This document shows, in pieces, positions 39,298-49,631 of a stretch of DNA of 64,000 bases (position 1 is the first letter of the stretch; each line of letters begins with the position of its first letter). Made by a program: the position numbers and the translations under genes. The DNA is taken from positions 1 through 64,000 of the forward strand of contig NZ_NOKT01000001.1 of assembly GCF_002237655.1 (NCBI RefSeq), written 5' to 3'. Under the pieces are notes generated by a model, which saw only the letters and a list, made by a program, of their open reading frames with translations, was not told the origin of the DNA and ran no database searches. The DNA comes from Streptomyces sp. XY006 (lineage in GTDB: Bacteria; Actinomycetota; Actinomycetes; Streptomycetales; Streptomycetaceae).

Positions 39298-40196
39298 CAA
39301 CCACAGAGATGCCGCGCAAGGCCGACTCCACGCCCGGACGGGCTGTGCCCAGGAAGCGGTCCGGCGGCGCGGCCAGTGGCGGGCTCCGGCGCGCGATCCC
39401 CGCGACGACCCTGCTGTGGGTCCTGGCGGCCCTCTACGGCGTGCCGGTGCTGTGGTTCGTGCTCAGCTCCTTCAAGCCGGCGGGAGACCTGTTCTCCCTC
39501 CCGCTGACGCTGTTCCCGCACGACCCCACCGTGTCGGGCTACCAGGCGGCGTGGGACAGCGCCAACTTCTCCCAGTACTTCATCAACACGACCGTCGTGT
39601 GCGTGATCGCGACGATCCTCACGGTGGGGGTCAGCTGCTGCACGGGCTACGCGCTGGCCAAGTACGACAACAAGTGGCTGAAGGTCTTCTTCATCTGCAT
39701 CCTGGCCACCACGATGCTGCCGTCCGAGGTCATGCTCGCCCCGCAGTTCCTGGTGGTCCGCGACCTCGGCCTGTACAACTCGCTCGCCGGCATCATCCTC
39801 CCGGCCGTGCTCACCGCGACCGGGTGCTTCATGTTCCGCCAGTTCTTCCTGACGGTCCCCGACGAGCTCGTCGAGGCCGCCCGCATCGACGGCGCGCGTG
39901 AACTGTCGATCTTCCTGAGGATCATGGTGCCGATCTCCCGGCCCATCATGCTGACGCTCGCCATCCTGTCGTTCCAGTGGCGGTGGAACGACTACATCTG
40001 GCCGCTGCTGATGCTCAACGACCCCGAGAAGTTCACCGTGCAGATCGGCATCCAGAGCCTCGTCGGGGCGCAGAACATCAACTGGTCGGTGCTGCTCGGC
40101 GGATCGGTGATCTCCATGGTCCCGCTGATCGTCGTCTTCCTGGTGTTCCAGCGTTACGTGATGAACGCCGACATCAACGCCGGACTGAAGGACTGA
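39294..40196 (+). CDS. Carbohydrate ABC transporter permease, MalG type
   Basis: The 300-residue protein has a basic cytoplasmic N-terminus of about 35 residues, six membrane helices (TTLLWVLAALYGVPVLWFVL to VPLIVVFLVFQRYVM) and an EAA loop (VEAARIDGARELSIFLRIMVPIS). Its final NADINAGLKD is typical of the group. It overlaps the upstream permease by four bases. As in the first sugar cluster no ATPase is present, so the shared MsiK-type ATPase is probably used. Confidence 0.93.
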   Translation: MTTTEMPRKADSTPGRAVPRKRSGGAASGGLRRAIPATTLLWVLAALYGVPVLWFVLSSFKPAGDLFSLPLTLFPHDPTVSGYQAAWDSANFSQYFINTTVVCVIATILTVGVSCCTGYALAKYDNKWLKVFFICILATTMLPSEVMLAPQFLVVRDLGLYNSLAGIILPAVLTATGCFMFRQFFLTVPDELVEAARIDGARELSIFLRIMVPISRPIMLTLAILSFQWRWNDYIWPLLMLNDPEKFTVQIGIQSLVGAQNINWSVLLGGSVISMVPLIVVFLVFQRYVMNADINAGLKD

Positions 40197-40198
40197 CC

Positions 40199-41920
40199 GT
40201 GCCCGACGAGCTCGACCACGCCTTCGTCCGCGCGGCGGCCCGCGCCGCCGACCGGCTCGCCGTCCCCCTGGCGTCCCGCCCCGACGAGGAACCCGCCGGG
40301 GTGACCCACCGCGCCCTTGCGCTGCGGGTGAAGACCCTGATCGCGGCGTACCGTTCCCCGCACTCGGCCCTGCACGGCAGCGGTCAGGCCGTCGCCGCCG
40401 CGACGACCCACCTCGGCGCCCTGCGGGCCGCGCAGACCACCACCGGCCTCTTCGCCGGCGGCGACAACGTGCAGTCCCCGCCGGACTCCGCGTTCACCGT
40501 CAACGACGTGTGCGACGCGCACGTCCTGGCCGCGGACGCCGGGCCGGACCTGCGCGAGGTGACCGCCGCGCTCGCCGGGATCGCCGGCGCCACCCAGGAG
40601 GCACTGCTGACCGGCGGGGTGCACACCCCGAACCACCGCTGGGAGCTGTGCGCGGCACTCGCCCGCCTGCACCGGTCGTTCCCCGACGAGCGGCTGCTCG
40701 ACCGGGTCCGTGAGTGGCTCGCCGAGGGTGTCGACATCGACGCGGAGGGCCTGTACTCGGAACGCAGCGCCAACTACGCGGCCCATGTCTCCAACCCCTC
40801 GCTGCTCCTGCTGGCCGACGTGCTCGGCCGCGCCGACCTGCTGGACGCCGTCGTCCGCAACCTCACCACCACCCTGGACCTCATCGGGCCGGACGGCACG
40901 GTGGAGACCGTCCACTCGCGGCGGCAGGACCAGCACGCCCCGTTCCCGCTCGCGCCCTACCTGCCGCACTACCGGCTGCTCGCGATCCGCACCGGCCGGG
41001 GCGACTTCAGCCGGGCGGCGCTCCAGGCCGCCGCAGGCGGCGTCGACGACCCCGGCCTGCTCGCCGAGACGCTCCTCACCCCGGACCTGTGCCGCGTCCT
41101 GCCGGCACCGGCCGAGCGGGAACTGCCACGCGCGCGGTACCTCACCACGGCGCGCCTGGCCGCCCACACCTCGGCCACCGCGCGCACGGTGGTGTACGGC
41201 GGCTCCGACGTGCCCGCGCACCGGCGCATCCGCTCGGGCCTGGCCTGCAACCCCACCTTCCTGCGCCTGTTCGCCGGTGACGCGGTCCTGGACGCGGTCC
41301 GCCTCTCACGGGGCTTCTTCGACCTTGGCCCGTTCCGCGCCGCGGACATGCGACGCCTCGCCGAACACCGCCATCTGCTCACCGAGACCCTCTCGGCCGC
41401 CTACTACCAGCCGCTCGCGCCGGGCCTGCGCCGCGGCGACGGCGCCTACCGGATGGCGGACGAAGGGCGCTTCTCGGCCGCGATGGCCTTCGCGGACCGG
41501 CCCCGGGACGAGGTCTCCCTCACCACCCGCGTCGAGGTGGACCTGCGCGAGGACGGCGCCGACCTGCGCGTCGACATCGCCGGACCGCGGGTGCCCTGGG
41601 CTCTCGAACTGACCTTCCGCCCGGGCGGCGAGGTCGAGGACGCCGTGCCGATCGGCGACGGCCGCTGGTGCCTGACGAGCGGCCCGATGACCTACCGGGC
41701 CGGTGACGGCGAGATCCGGGTCGAGGCCGCCGTCGAGGCGGGGGAGCCCCTGGCCGGGCCGGACCGCGGTGACGTCCTGCGGTACGACCCGGGGCAGGAC
41801 TACACCGTGGTGGGCGGCACCGACGCCACGAGCGGGAACCGGGTCTACCTCGGTGGGCAGGGCCCGCACACCCTGACCCTCGCCCTGCGCGCCCGCCGGG
41901 CCGCACCCGCACGGCACTGA
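40199..41920 (+). CDS. Heparinase II/III-like protein of the sugar cluster
   Basis: The 573-residue protein starts at GTG 40199, two bases after the permease stop, and is the last gene of the operon. Its N-terminal half resembles the alpha/alpha-toroid of polysaccharide lyases ([45 protein letters not shown], with Tyr and His candidates in [10 protein letters not shown] and [13 protein letters not shown]), and its C-terminal half is a beta-sandwich ([20 protein letters not shown]). It has no signal peptide, so it probably acts in the cytoplasm on an imported oligosaccharide, perhaps a uronic-acid- or amino-sugar-containing one. Family membership is inferred from these features, and catalytic activity is unproven. 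Confidence 0.7.
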   Translation: MPDELDHAFVRAAARAADRLAVPLASRPDEEPAGVTHRALALRVKTLIAAYRSPHSALHGSGQAVAAATTHLGALRAAQTTTGLFAGGDNVQSPPDSAFTVNDVCDAHVLAADAGPDLREVTAALAGIAGATQEALLTGGVHTPNHRWELCAALARLHRSFPDERLLDRVREWLAEGVDIDAEGLYSERSANYAAHVSNPSLLLLADVLGRADLLDAVVRNLTTTLDLIGPDGTVETVHSRRQDQHAPFPLAPYLPHYRLLAIRTGRGDFSRAALQAAAGGVDDPGLLAETLLTPDLCRVLPAPAERELPRARYLTTARLAAHTSATARTVVYGGSDVPAHRRIRSGLACNPTFLRLFAGDAVLDAVRLSRGFFDLGPFRAADMRRLAEHRHLLTETLSAAYYQPLAPGLRRGDGAYRMADEGRFSAAMAFADRPRDEVSLTTRVEVDLREDGADLRVDIAGPRVPWALELTFRPGGEVEDAVPIGDGRWCLTSGPMTYRAGDGEIRVEAAVEAGEPLAGPDRGDVLRYDPGQDYTVVGGTDATSGNRVYLGGQGPHTLTLALRARRAAPARH

Positions 41921-41936
41921 CCCGGGCCGGTCCGGC

Positions 41937-42446
41937 TCACGCGCCGGGAGCCGGGCCGGACACCTCGGGTGCCCGGGCGGCGAGGGCCTCCAGGGACTCG
42001 CCGCTGAGCCGGCACACCTTCCACTCGTCGAGGAACTCCACGCCGAGCGACCGGTAGAAGTCGACCGCGGGCGTGTTCCAGGCCAGGACCACCCACTCGA
42101 AGCGGTCGTAGCCGTTGCGCCGGCAGAGCGCGGCCAGCGCGGCGAGGAGGGCCTTGCCCTGGCCCGAGCCGCGTGCCTGCGGCCGGACGTAGAGGTCCTC
42201 CAGGTACATGCCCCGGGTGCCCGTCCAGGTCGAGAAGCGCGGGAACCACAGCGCGAAGCCCAGGACCTCCCCGGTGTCGTCGTCCTGGGCGATCAGGGCG
42301 TGGGCGGCCGGGTGCGCGCCGAACAGCGCCTCGCGCAACTGCTCGTCGGTGGCCCGGGCCTGCTCCTCGGCCCGTTCGTAGGCGGCGAGTTCACGGATCA
42401 TCGCGCGGATCTCGGGAATGTCGTGCGGCGTCGCGGACCTGATCAT
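41937..42446 (-). CDS. GNAT family N-acetyltransferase
   Basis: The 169-residue protein has the GNAT fold with the acetyl-CoA loop [20 protein letters not shown] (R/Q-x-x-G-x-G/A) and the upstream YLEDLYV strand. Segments [20 protein letters not shown] and [22 protein letters not shown] place it near the spermidine/thialysine acetyltransferase-like (SSAT2) group. It would transfer acetyl from acetyl-CoA to a small amine or amino acid. ATG 42446 was chosen because the domain begins at the first residue. Confidence 0.88.
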   Translation of the reverse strand: MIRSATPHDIPEIRAMIRELAAYERAEEQARATDEQLREALFGAHPAAHALIAQDDDTGEVLGFALWFPRFSTWTGTRGMYLEDLYVRPQARGSGQGKALLAALAALCRRNGYDRFEWVVLAWNTPAVDFYRSLGVEFLDEWKVCRLSGESLEALAARAPEVSGPAPGA

Positions 42447-42485
42447 GGGCACATCATGCCCGATCGGCACGGACCACCGGGCCGG

Positions 42486-43172
42486 TCACGCCCGGTCCGT
42501 CCGCACCACCTCATCGGCCCGCCCCACCACGTCCGTCCGCACCACCACATCGGCCCGCCCCCGGGTCGCCGCGACCAGCTCGGCGTTGGGCTGGTCCGAG
42601 CGGGCCACCCAGGCCCGCGCCTCCTCGGGGGTCTTGCCGAACCGCTCGTGCCGGGCGACCAGGCGGCGCACCCGCTCCGGCTCGGGCAGTTCGCAGAACC
42701 ACACCTCGTCCAGCAGGGGCCGGACCCGGGCCCAGGCGCCGGTGTCCAGGAGGAGGTAGTTGCCCTCGGTGACGACCAGCCGGGCCGTCGGCGGGACCGG
42801 GATCGCGCCGGCGAGCGGTTGTTCCAGGACGCGTTCGAAGCCGGGGGCGTAGACGACGTCGCCGGCGTGTTCCTCCTCGCGCAGACGCGCCAGCAGGGCC
42901 GCGTAGCCGGCCGCGTCGAACGTGGCGGGAGCGCCCTTCCTGTCGCGCAGGCCCAGGCGCTCCAGTTCGGCGTCGGCGAGGTGGAAGCCGTCCATCGGCA
43001 CATAGGCGACCCACGGTTCGCCGGGTCCGTTCAGTGCGCGGACCAGGCGCTCGGCGAGCGTCGACTTGCCCGCGCCGGGGCTGCCGGCGATGCCCAGGAC
43101 CGCGCGCCGCCCGCCCTGCGGGAGGGCACGGGCGCGCCGGACGAGATCGTCGAAGGTGTGCGGCACAGGCAC
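42486..43172 (-). CDS. P-loop nucleoside/nucleotide kinase family protein
   Basis: The 228-residue protein has Walker [30 protein letters not shown] (uridine-kinase/pantothenate-kinase-like substrate region), Walker B-like [11 protein letters not shown] and the lid [20 protein letters not shown]. It resembles the fructose-specific or nucleoside kinase subgroup of the PRK/UDK family; the phosphate acceptor is unknown. The start is GTG 43172 with GGGTGA seven bases upstream. The C-terminus carries two copies of a [15 protein letters not shown] unit encoded by a 36-base DNA repeat. Confidence 0.8.
   Translation of the reverse strand: MPVPHTFDDLVRRARALPQGGRRAVLGIAGSPGAGKSTLAERLVRALNGPGEPWVAYVPMDGFHLADAELERLGLRDRKGAPATFDAAGYAALLARLREEEHAGDVVYAPGFERVLEQPLAGAIPVPPTARLVVTEGNYLLLDTGAWARVRPLLDEVWFCELPEPERVRRLVARHERFGKTPEEARAWVARSDQPNAELVAATRGRADVVVRTDVVGRADEVVRTDRA
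42495..42561 (-). repeat. 36-base-period tandem repeat at the kinase C-terminus
   Basis: Two 31-base units (42495-42525 and 42531-42561) differ at one position and are spaced 36 bases apart, in frame with the kinase gene. They encode the near-identical [11 protein letters not shown] and [11 protein letters not shown], so the last 24 residues look like a recent in-frame duplication. Confidence 0.75.
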
Positions 43173-43277
43173 GAGTGTGTCACCCGGGTCCGGGCGTCCG
43201 TGCGGGCAGGCCCGTGCCCCGCGCGTGTGGCGTGCGCCACTCACTTGGAACATCGCCGGGAGGGGAACCGATCCTGT

Positions 43278-44015
43278 ATGACGCAGCTCGGTCTACCCGA
43301 CGACATCCACGCCTGCCTCTTCGACCTCGACGGGGTCGTCACCAGGACGGCCGTCGTGCACGCGGCCGCCTGGAAGGAGATGTTCGACGCCTTCCTGCGC
43401 GCACGCGACGGCGAGGACTTCCGGCCGTTCGAGGCGGCCGACTACGACGAGTACGTCGACGGCCGGCCACGCGCCGACGGCGTGCGCACCTTCCTGGCCT
43501 CCCGCGGCATCGACCTGCCCGACGGCGATCCGGACGACCCACCCGGCGCCGAGACGGTGCACGGCCTCGGCAACCGCAAGAACGACCTGGTCCTGGAGAA
43601 GATCCGCACCGAAGGCGTCGAGGCGTACGAGGGCACGCTGCGTTACCTGGAGGCCGTCCGCGCCCACGGCCTGAGCACCGCCATCGTCTCCTCCAGCGCC
43701 AACTGCCAGGACGTGCTGCGCTCGATCGACGCCGAGCACTTCTTCGACGTGCGCATCGACGGCGTCGTCGCCGCCGAGCGCAAGCTGCCCGGCAAGCCGC
43801 ACCCCGACACCTTCCTCGCGGCCGCCGAGGACCTCGGGGTCCGCCCGGCCGAGGCCGCCGTCTTCGAGGACGCGCTGGCCGGCATGGACGCGGGCCGCGC
43901 CGGCCGGTTCGGGTACGTCGTCGGCGTCGACCGCGTCGGACAGACCGACGCGCTGTACGCGCACGGTGCCGACATCGTGGTACGCGACCTCGCCGAACTG
44001 GGAGGCGCCGAGTGA
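43278..44015 (+). CDS. Beta-phosphoglucomutase family HAD phosphatase
   Basis: The 245-residue protein has the HAD motifs FDLDGVVT (Asp16, Asp18), [14 protein letters not shown] and [12 protein letters not shown] and a helical cap domain with [20 protein letters not shown], matching beta-phosphoglucomutases that interconvert beta-glucose-1-phosphate and glucose-6-phosphate. It overlaps by four bases (GTGA) with a GH65 phosphorylase, whose product is beta-glucose-1-phosphate, so the two act in sequence. ATG 43278 is the best start. Confidence 0.9.
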   Translation: MTQLGLPDDIHACLFDLDGVVTRTAVVHAAAWKEMFDAFLRARDGEDFRPFEAADYDEYVDGRPRADGVRTFLASRGIDLPDGDPDDPPGAETVHGLGNRKNDLVLEKIRTEGVEAYEGTLRYLEAVRAHGLSTAIVSSSANCQDVLRSIDAEHFFDVRIDGVVAAERKLPGKPHPDTFLAAAEDLGVRPAEAAVFEDALAGMDAGRAGRFGYVVGVDRVGQTDALYAHGADIVVRDLAELGGAE

Positions 44016-46366
44016 TAACCCAGCGGGCCTACGGCGTCGAACCCTGGGCGGTGCGCGAGACGGAGCTCAACCTGGACCTGCTGGCGCAGAGCGAGTCCGT
44101 CTTCGCGCTGTCCAACGGGCACGTCGGCTGGCGCGGCAACCTCGACGAGGGCGAACCCCACGGCCTGCCCGGCTCGTACCTCAACGGCGTCCACGAACTG
44201 CACCCGCTGCCGTACGCGGAGGCCGGCTACGGCTACCCCGAGTCGGGACAGACGGCCATCAACGTCACCAACGGCAAGGTGCTGCGCCTGCTCGTCGACG
44301 ACGAGCCGTTCGACCTGCGCTACGGGCGGCTCGTCGCCCACGAGCGCACCCTCGACCTGCGCCGGGGCGTGCTGGAGCGGGTCTGCGAGTGGACCTCCCC
44401 GGCCGGCTCGACCGTGCGGGTGCGCTCCACCCGGCTGGTCTCCCTCACCCAGCGGGCGATCGCCGCCGTGGCGTACGAGGTGGAGCCCGTCGACAGCCGC
44501 ACCCGCGTGGTCGTCCAGTCGGAACTCGTCGCCAACGAGAGCCTGCCCGAGCCGGACGGCGACCCGCGCGCGGCCCGTGCGCTGAAGTCGCCCCTGGAGC
44601 CGGAGGAGGACCTCGCCCAGGGCGGCAGGCTGCGCCTGGTCCACCGCACCCGCCGCAGCGGCCTGCGGGTCGCGGTCGCCGCCGACCACACCGTGACGGG
44701 CCCCGAGCGGACCACCACGAGCAGTGAGAGCAACGTCGACGTGGCCCGGCTGACCGTCACCTCCGTCCTGGAGCCGGGGGAGCGGCTGCGGGTGGAGAAG
44801 CTGGTCGCGCACGGCTGGTCCGGCGCCCGCTCCCGGCCCGCGATGAGCGACCAGGTCGAGGCGGCCCTGGCGGCGGCCGGACACAGCGGCTGGGAAGGGC
44901 TGCTGGCGGAACAGCGGGCGTATCTGGACGACTTCTGGGCGCGTGCCGACGTCGAGGTCGACGGTGACGAGGAGATCCAGCAGGCCGTCCGCTTCGCCCT
45001 CTTCCACGTGCTGCAGGCCGGTGCCCGCGCCGAACAGCGTGCCATCCCCGCCAAGGGGCTCACCGGTTCCGGCTACGACGGCCACGCCTTCTGGGACACC
45101 GAGGCGTTCGTCCTGCCGCTGCTGACGTACACCGCGCCGCAGGCCGCCGCCGAGGCCCTGCGCTGGCGGCTGGACACCCTGCCCGCCGCCCGCGAGCGCG
45201 CGGCCCAACTCGGGCTGCGCGGCGCCGCGTTCCCCTGGCGCACCATCGAGGGCTCGGAGGGCTCCGCCTACTGGCCGGCCGGCACGGCCGCCTTCCACGT
45301 CGGCGCCGACATCGCGGACGCCGTGGTGCGTTACGTGGCCGCCACCGGCGACGAGACCTTCGAGCGCGAGGTGGGCGTGGAACTGCTGGTGGAGACGGCC
45401 CGGTTGTGGCGCTCCCTCGGCCACCACGACGACCGGGGCGTGTTCCACATCGACGGCGTCACCGGGCCGGACGAGTACAGCGCGATCGCCGACGACAACA
45501 CGTACACCAACCTCATGGCCCGGGCGAACCTGCTGGCCGCCGCCGACGCCTGCAAGCGCCACCCCGACGAGGCCGCACGGCTCGGCGCCGACGAGGAGGA
45601 GATGGCCGCCTGGCGCGACGCCGCCGAGGCGATGCACGTCCCCTACAACGAGGAACTCGGCGTGCACGAACAGCACGCCGGCTTCACCCGCTACCAGCGC
45701 TGGGACTTCGCGCGCACCCGGCCCGACCAGTACCCGCTGATGCTCCACTTCCCCTACTTCGACCTCTACCGCAAGCAGGTGATCAAGCAGGCGGACCTGG
45801 TGCTGGCGATGTACACCTGCGGCGGCTTCTTCGAGGAGTACTTCGATGAGGAGCAGATCGCCCGCAACTTCGCCTACTACGAGCCGCTGACCGTGCGGGA
45901 CTCGTCCCTGTCCGCCTGCGTCCAGGCGGTCATGGCCGCCCGGACCGGTCATCTCGACCTCGCCTGCGCCTACACGGCCGAGGCCGCGCTGATGGACCTG
46001 GGGGACCTGGAGCACAACACCCGCGACGGGCTGCACATCGCCTCGCTGGCCGGGACCTGGATGGCGCTCGTCGCCGGCTTCGGCGGCATGCGCTGTGCCG
46101 ACGGCGGCCTGCGGTTCGCCCCGCGCCTGCCCGACCGGTACAGCCGGCTGGCCTTCACCATCCGGTTCCTCGGCCGGTCCCTGCGCGTGGAGCTGACCCC
46201 CGGCCGGGCCACCTACACCCTGCGCTCCGGGCCGCCCCTGACCATCCGCCACCACGGCACCGAGCTGACGGTGAGCGAGGACACCCCCGTGACCCGTCCC
46301 GTCCCGCCGCCGCCCCGGCGCCCCGCCCCCGGGCAGCCCGCGCACCGGGCCCCGCACACCCGCTGA
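44012..46366 (+). CDS. Glycoside hydrolase family 65 phosphorylase
   Basis: The 784-residue protein has an N-terminal beta-sandwich ([33 protein letters not shown]), an alpha/alpha barrel with the catalytic motif GVTGPDEYS (general-acid Glu488) and [15 protein letters not shown], phosphate-binding [20 protein letters not shown] and [12 protein letters not shown]65 enzymes include maltose, trehalose and kojibiose phosphorylases, releasing beta-glucose-1-phosphate. The upstream HAD mutase, coupled by overlapping GTGA, makes a glucose-disaccharide phosphorolysis pathway likely. Which disaccharide is cleaved cannot be told from sequence. It starts at GTG 44012. The C-terminus has an extra proline-rich tail ([16 protein letters not shown]). 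Confidence 0.92.
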   Translation: MITQRAYGVEPWAVRETELNLDLLAQSESVFALSNGHVGWRGNLDEGEPHGLPGSYLNGVHELHPLPYAEAGYGYPESGQTAINVTNGKVLRLLVDDEPFDLRYGRLVAHERTLDLRRGVLERVCEWTSPAGSTVRVRSTRLVSLTQRAIAAVAYEVEPVDSRTRVVVQSELVANESLPEPDGDPRAARALKSPLEPEEDLAQGGRLRLVHRTRRSGLRVAVAADHTVTGPERTTTSSESNVDVARLTVTSVLEPGERLRVEKLVAHGWSGARSRPAMSDQVEAALAAAGHSGWEGLLAEQRAYLDDFWARADVEVDGDEEIQQAVRFALFHVLQAGARAEQRAIPAKGLTGSGYDGHAFWDTEAFVLPLLTYTAPQAAAEALRWRLDTLPAARERAAQLGLRGAAFPWRTIEGSEGSAYWPAGTAAFHVGADIADAVVRYVAATGDETFEREVGVELLVETARLWRSLGHHDDRGVFHIDGVTGPDEYSAIADDNTYTNLMARANLLAAADACKRHPDEAARLGADEEEMAAWRDAAEAMHVPYNEELGVHEQHAGFTRYQRWDFARTRPDQYPLMLHFPYFDLYRKQVIKQADLVLAMYTCGGFFEEYFDEEQIARNFAYYEPLTVRDSSLSACVQAVMAARTGHLDLACAYTAEAALMDLGDLEHNTRDGLHIASLAGTWMALVAGFGGMRCADGGLRFAPRLPDRYSRLAFTIRFLGRSLRVELTPGRATYTLRSGPPLTIRHHGTELTVSEDTPVTRPVPPPPRRPAPGQPAHRAPHTR

Positions 46367-46470
46367 CCGTCCCGGCGCGTCAGGCGCTTGGCCGTATTCC
46401 GCCCCGCACCCCCTCGACCGGCGAGTTAGTTTGTCCGTGTTTGCGGACTTCACGGGGTAAGGGGCGGAAC

Positions 46471-47943
46471 ATGGCCGACGGCGCGAACGCCATCCTGGTC
46501 CGCGGGCGGCGGGAACAGCCGCCCGCGGGCACGGCCGGCAGGAAGCGCGGCGACCGGGCGCTCGCCGCGCTCGCCGCCGTCTTCACCCTCGCGCAGCTCG
46601 CCCTCGTCCGGCCCGTGCTGGGCCTCGGCTGGGACGAGATCGTCTACGTCAGCCAGGTCACCACCCACACCCCGGCGGCCTTCTTCAGCGCACCCCGCTC
46701 CCGGGGCGTCTCCCTGCTGGTCGCGCCCGTCGCCTCCTGGTCGTCGTCCGTCCCGCTCCTGCGCGTCTACCTCGCCGTGCTCTCCGGACTCGCCCTCTTC
46801 CTGGCCCTGCGCGCCTGGCGCGGCCTGTTCCCGACCCGGGTCCTGGTCGTCGGCGGCGCCCTGTTCGCCTCCCTGTGGCCGACCCTCTTCTACGGGCCGC
46901 AGGCCATGCCCAACTACTGGGTCGCCATCGGCGCCCTGATCAGCGTGGGCTGCTTCCTGCGCGCCCGGGAGGAACGTTCCGCCCGGGCGGCGCTGTGGGG
47001 CGTGGCCGCGGGCGGCGTCCTCATGGCGCTGATGCGTCCCGGTGACGCCCTCTGGGTCGCCCTGCCCCTGCCGGCCCTCGCCCTGGCCCGGCGCCACTGG
47101 CGCCTGCTGTTCGCCCTGGCGGCGGGGCTCGCGGCGGGTGCCCTGCCGTGGGTGATCGAGGCGTGGCTCGCTCACGGCGGCCTGGCGCAGCGGCTGTCGG
47201 ACGCCTCCCGGATCCAGGGCGGGCTCGGCTGGCAGTTCGCCGTGGACGACCAGCTGCGCAGCCTGGGCGGACGGGCCCTGTGCCGGCCGTGCACCGGCTC
47301 GGTGCCCCACCCCGTGGTCACCGTCTGGTGGTTCGCCCTGCCCGTACTGGCCGGGCTCGCGGTGGCCGTCGCGGCCCGGGCCCGCCGCCTGGCACGGACC
47401 CTGGTCCCGCTGGCCTGCGCCGCCACGGCCGCCGTGCCCTATCTGTTCATGATCGGCTACGCCGCTCCCCGCTTCCTCCAGCCGGCCTACGCCCTGCTGG
47501 CGATCCCGGCGGCCGACGCCCTGTGGCACGTGGTGAAGCGGCCGGGCGGGTCCTGGCGGCCGGTCGCCGCCGCGCTGGTCGCGCTCGGCCTGGCCGGGCA
47601 CCTGGCCGTGCAGCTCGCCGTCCTGCACGGCGCCGTGGCCCGCAACACCGAAAGCCGCGCCGACTGGGACCGCACGGCCGGCGCCCTGCACCGCCTCGGC
47701 GTCCGCCCGCCCTGCCTGCTCACCGGGCACGAGGCCATCCCCATCGGCTACTACACCGGCTGCTCCTCGGGCGCGGCCTCCGGGCACAACGAGAACACCA
47801 CCGTGCCGGAGATCCTGCGCACCGCCCGCCGGCTGCCGGTCGCCCACCTGGCACCCGCCGGCGGCACCGCGCCCGGGTACGCCCGCGCCTGGCCCGTCCA
47901 CCGCGTCTCGGACCTCGACGTCCGCGTCGCACCGCGCCCCTGA
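46471..47943 (+). CDS. GT39-like integral membrane protein
   Basis: The 490-residue protein has around ten helices. The loop after helix 1 is LGWDEIVYVSQVTTHTPAAF, resembling the DE catalytic loop of GT-C transferases, and the C-terminal extracytoplasmic part contains ESRADWDRTAGALHRLGVRP and LTGHEAIPIGYYTGC. It is likely a polyprenyl-phosphate-sugar-dependent transferase, although it is less clearly matched than the protein at 30514. ATG 46471 is preceded by GGGTAAGGGGCGGAAC. It seems to be a single gene. Confidence 0.72.
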   Translation: MADGANAILVRGRREQPPAGTAGRKRGDRALAALAAVFTLAQLALVRPVLGLGWDEIVYVSQVTTHTPAAFFSAPRSRGVSLLVAPVASWSSSVPLLRVYLAVLSGLALFLALRAWRGLFPTRVLVVGGALFASLWPTLFYGPQAMPNYWVAIGALISVGCFLRAREERSARAALWGVAAGGVLMALMRPGDALWVALPLPALALARRHWRLLFALAAGLAAGALPWVIEAWLAHGGLAQRLSDASRIQGGLGWQFAVDDQLRSLGGRALCRPCTGSVPHPVVTVWWFALPVLAGLAVAVAARARRLARTLVPLACAATAAVPYLFMIGYAAPRFLQPAYALLAIPAADALWHVVKRPGGSWRPVAAALVALGLAGHLAVQLAVLHGAVARNTESRADWDRTAGALHRLGVRPPCLLTGHEAIPIGYYTGCSSGAASGHNENTTVPEILRTARRLPVAHLAPAGGTAPGYARAWPVHRVSDLDVRVAPRP

Positions 47944-48017
47944 CGCCCCACGCGCGTTTCCCGCCCGTCCCGTCCAGGTAGGACTCGTCAGGACGGCCGC
48001 GGACGAGGGGGACCGGT

Positions 48018-48866
48018 ATGGCACGGGGTGAGCACGAGGGCGGGCTGGGCGAGGAGTTCTTCACGCCGGGGTCCTCGTCCTTCACGGAGTTCCTGGCGGC
48101 GCACCGCCCCGGTCTGCTGAGCACCCGTCGCGTCCTGCCGGACGGCGTCCGCGCCGAGGGCGTCCCGCACGGCACGACGGTGCTGGCCCTCACCTACCGC
48201 GAGGGCGTGCTGATCGCGGGGGACCGCCGGGCGACGACGGGCAACCTGATCGCCCAGCGCGACCTGGAGAAGGTGCACCCCGCCGACGACCACACCGCCG
48301 TGGCCTTCGCCGGATCCGTCGGACTCGCCCTGGACCTGGTGAAGCTCTATCAGGTCGAGCTGGCGCACTTCGAGAAGATCGAGGGCATCCCCATGACCCT
48401 CGCCGCCAAGGCCACCCGGCTGGCCACCATGATCCGCGGCAACCTGGCCCAGGCCATGCAGGGCCTCGCGGTCGTCCCGCTGCTCGCCGGCCACGACCCC
48501 GCGGGCCCCGAGGGCGGACGCGGCCGCATCTTCGCCTTCGATCTCGCCGGCGGCCGCTACGAGAAGTCCGGCTTCCACGCCGAGGGGTCCGGCTCCCCGT
48601 ACGCCCGGGGCGCGTTGAAGAAGCTGTACCGTCCGGGCATGACCCGCCGCGAGGCGGCCCTGGCCGCGCTGCAGGCGCTCTACGACGCCGCCGACGACGA
48701 CTCCGCCACCGGCGGCCCCGACCTCACCCGCCGCATCTACCCGGTCGTGTCCGTCATCACCGAGGACGGCTTCGAGCGGCTCGCCGAGGCGGAGACGGAG
48801 CGGCTCAGCCGCGAGATGGTCGAGCAGCGGCACGCCCGCCCGGACGGGCCGAACGCCGCCGTGTGA
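48018..48866 (+). CDS. prcB: Orphan 20S proteasome beta-type subunit
   Basis: The 282-residue protein is a proteasome beta subunit with a propeptide of 52 residues ending EGVPHG, followed by mature TTVLALTYREGVLIAGDRRA. Numbered from Thr1 (Thr53), Asp17 (GDRR) and Lys33 (RDLEK) are in place, so it should be active. ALYDAADDDSATGGPDLTRRIYP matches PrcB of Streptomyces. The usual Pup-proteasome neighbours (dop, pup, prcA, pafA) are absent: the flanking genes encode a membrane protein and DUF5709. It is thus probably a second, stand-alone beta paralogue. The start is ATG 48018. Confidence 0.9.
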   Translation: MARGEHEGGLGEEFFTPGSSSFTEFLAAHRPGLLSTRRVLPDGVRAEGVPHGTTVLALTYREGVLIAGDRRATTGNLIAQRDLEKVHPADDHTAVAFAGSVGLALDLVKLYQVELAHFEKIEGIPMTLAAKATRLATMIRGNLAQAMQGLAVVPLLAGHDPAGPEGGRGRIFAFDLAGGRYEKSGFHAEGSGSPYARGALKKLYRPGMTRREAALAALQALYDAADDDSATGGPDLTRRIYPVVSVITEDGFERLAEAETERLSREMVEQRHARPDGPNAAV

Positions 48867-49023
48867 CCCGAACGCGCCCGGTCACGTCGTCGTCACCCCG
48901 CTCCTCCGGCCGGGCAAGTGGGGGATCCGGCCGTTCGCCGAGGTTAGAGCCCGCGTTACGGGAAACGCGGAACGGACAGCCGAGACGAACGAGTCGACGC
49001 AGCGCGACAGGGAGGCAGGAGTG

Positions 49024-49530
49024 ATGGGCACGGAACCGATGCGCCCCGAACCGATGGCGGACGACGCGTACCAGCCCACCGGGACCAACGAGGAGCAGGA
49101 GGACGCCGCGCCGCTGGACCTGCAGGACGCCGTCGACGAGCGGACGTACGACGACACCCTCGACGAGGGCTACTCCCCGCCGGAGAAGCCCCTCGGCGTC
49201 ACCAAGCACGGCACCACCGCCGCGGAGCAGCACGAGGGCGAGACGCTCGACCAACGCCTCTCCCAGGAGGTCCCCGACGTGAACGCCGAGCCCCTCGGGG
49301 ACGGCGTGGGCGACAGCCCCGACAGCGACGGCGAGCCGGTGGACCCCGAGGCCGGCACCGCCCGGGCCGGCCGGCTGGTCGCCCCGGACGAGGGCGCCCA
49401 CGAGGACACCACCAAGGAGACCGTCGCCACCGATGTCGGCATCGACGGCGGCGCGGCCGGCGCGGAGGAGGCCGCCGTCCACGTGGTGGAGGACGACACC
49501 ACGCTGCCCGAGGACGACGGCAGGGTGTGA
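49024..49530 (+). CDS. DUF5709 domain protein
   Basis: The 168-residue, acidic, low-complexity protein contains LDEGYSPPEKPLGVTKHGTT and QHEGETLDQRLSQEVPDVNA, the signature of DUF5709 proteins common in actinomycetes. No enzyme fold, signal or membrane helix is seen, and much of it is probably disordered. The ATG at 49024 immediately follows a GTG and a GGAGGCAGGAG ribosome site. A long hairpin follows the gene. Function is unknown. Confidence 0.82.
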   Translation: MGTEPMRPEPMADDAYQPTGTNEEQEDAAPLDLQDAVDERTYDDTLDEGYSPPEKPLGVTKHGTTAAEQHEGETLDQRLSQEVPDVNAEPLGDGVGDSPDSDGEPVDPEAGTARAGRLVAPDEGAHEDTTKETVATDVGIDGGAAGAEEAAVHVVEDDTTLPEDDGRV

Positions 49531-49565
49531 TCCCGCACCGCCGCTGACCGCCCCCCCCACGAGCG

Positions 49566-49610
49566 AGGCCACCGCACCCGGCGCGGAAGACGCGACGGGT
49601 GCGGTGGCCT
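49566..49610. terminator. Long GC-rich hairpin
   Basis: AGGCCACCGCACCCG (49566-49580) and CGGGTGCGGTGGCCT (49596-49610) form a perfect 15-base-pair stem, with an inner CGCG/CGCG pair, between the convergent DUF5709 gene and the small-protein gene. Confidence 0.75.
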
Positions 49611-49631
49611 GCTACGCGGCGGCGGGGCGGG

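Noticed and set aside
43034..46366. An 1110-residue plus-strand frame covering the HAD mutase and GH65 genes
   Set aside because: Its first 325 residues are the wrong frame of the HAD gene; the genuine GH65 begins at GTG 44012, coupled to the HAD stop.
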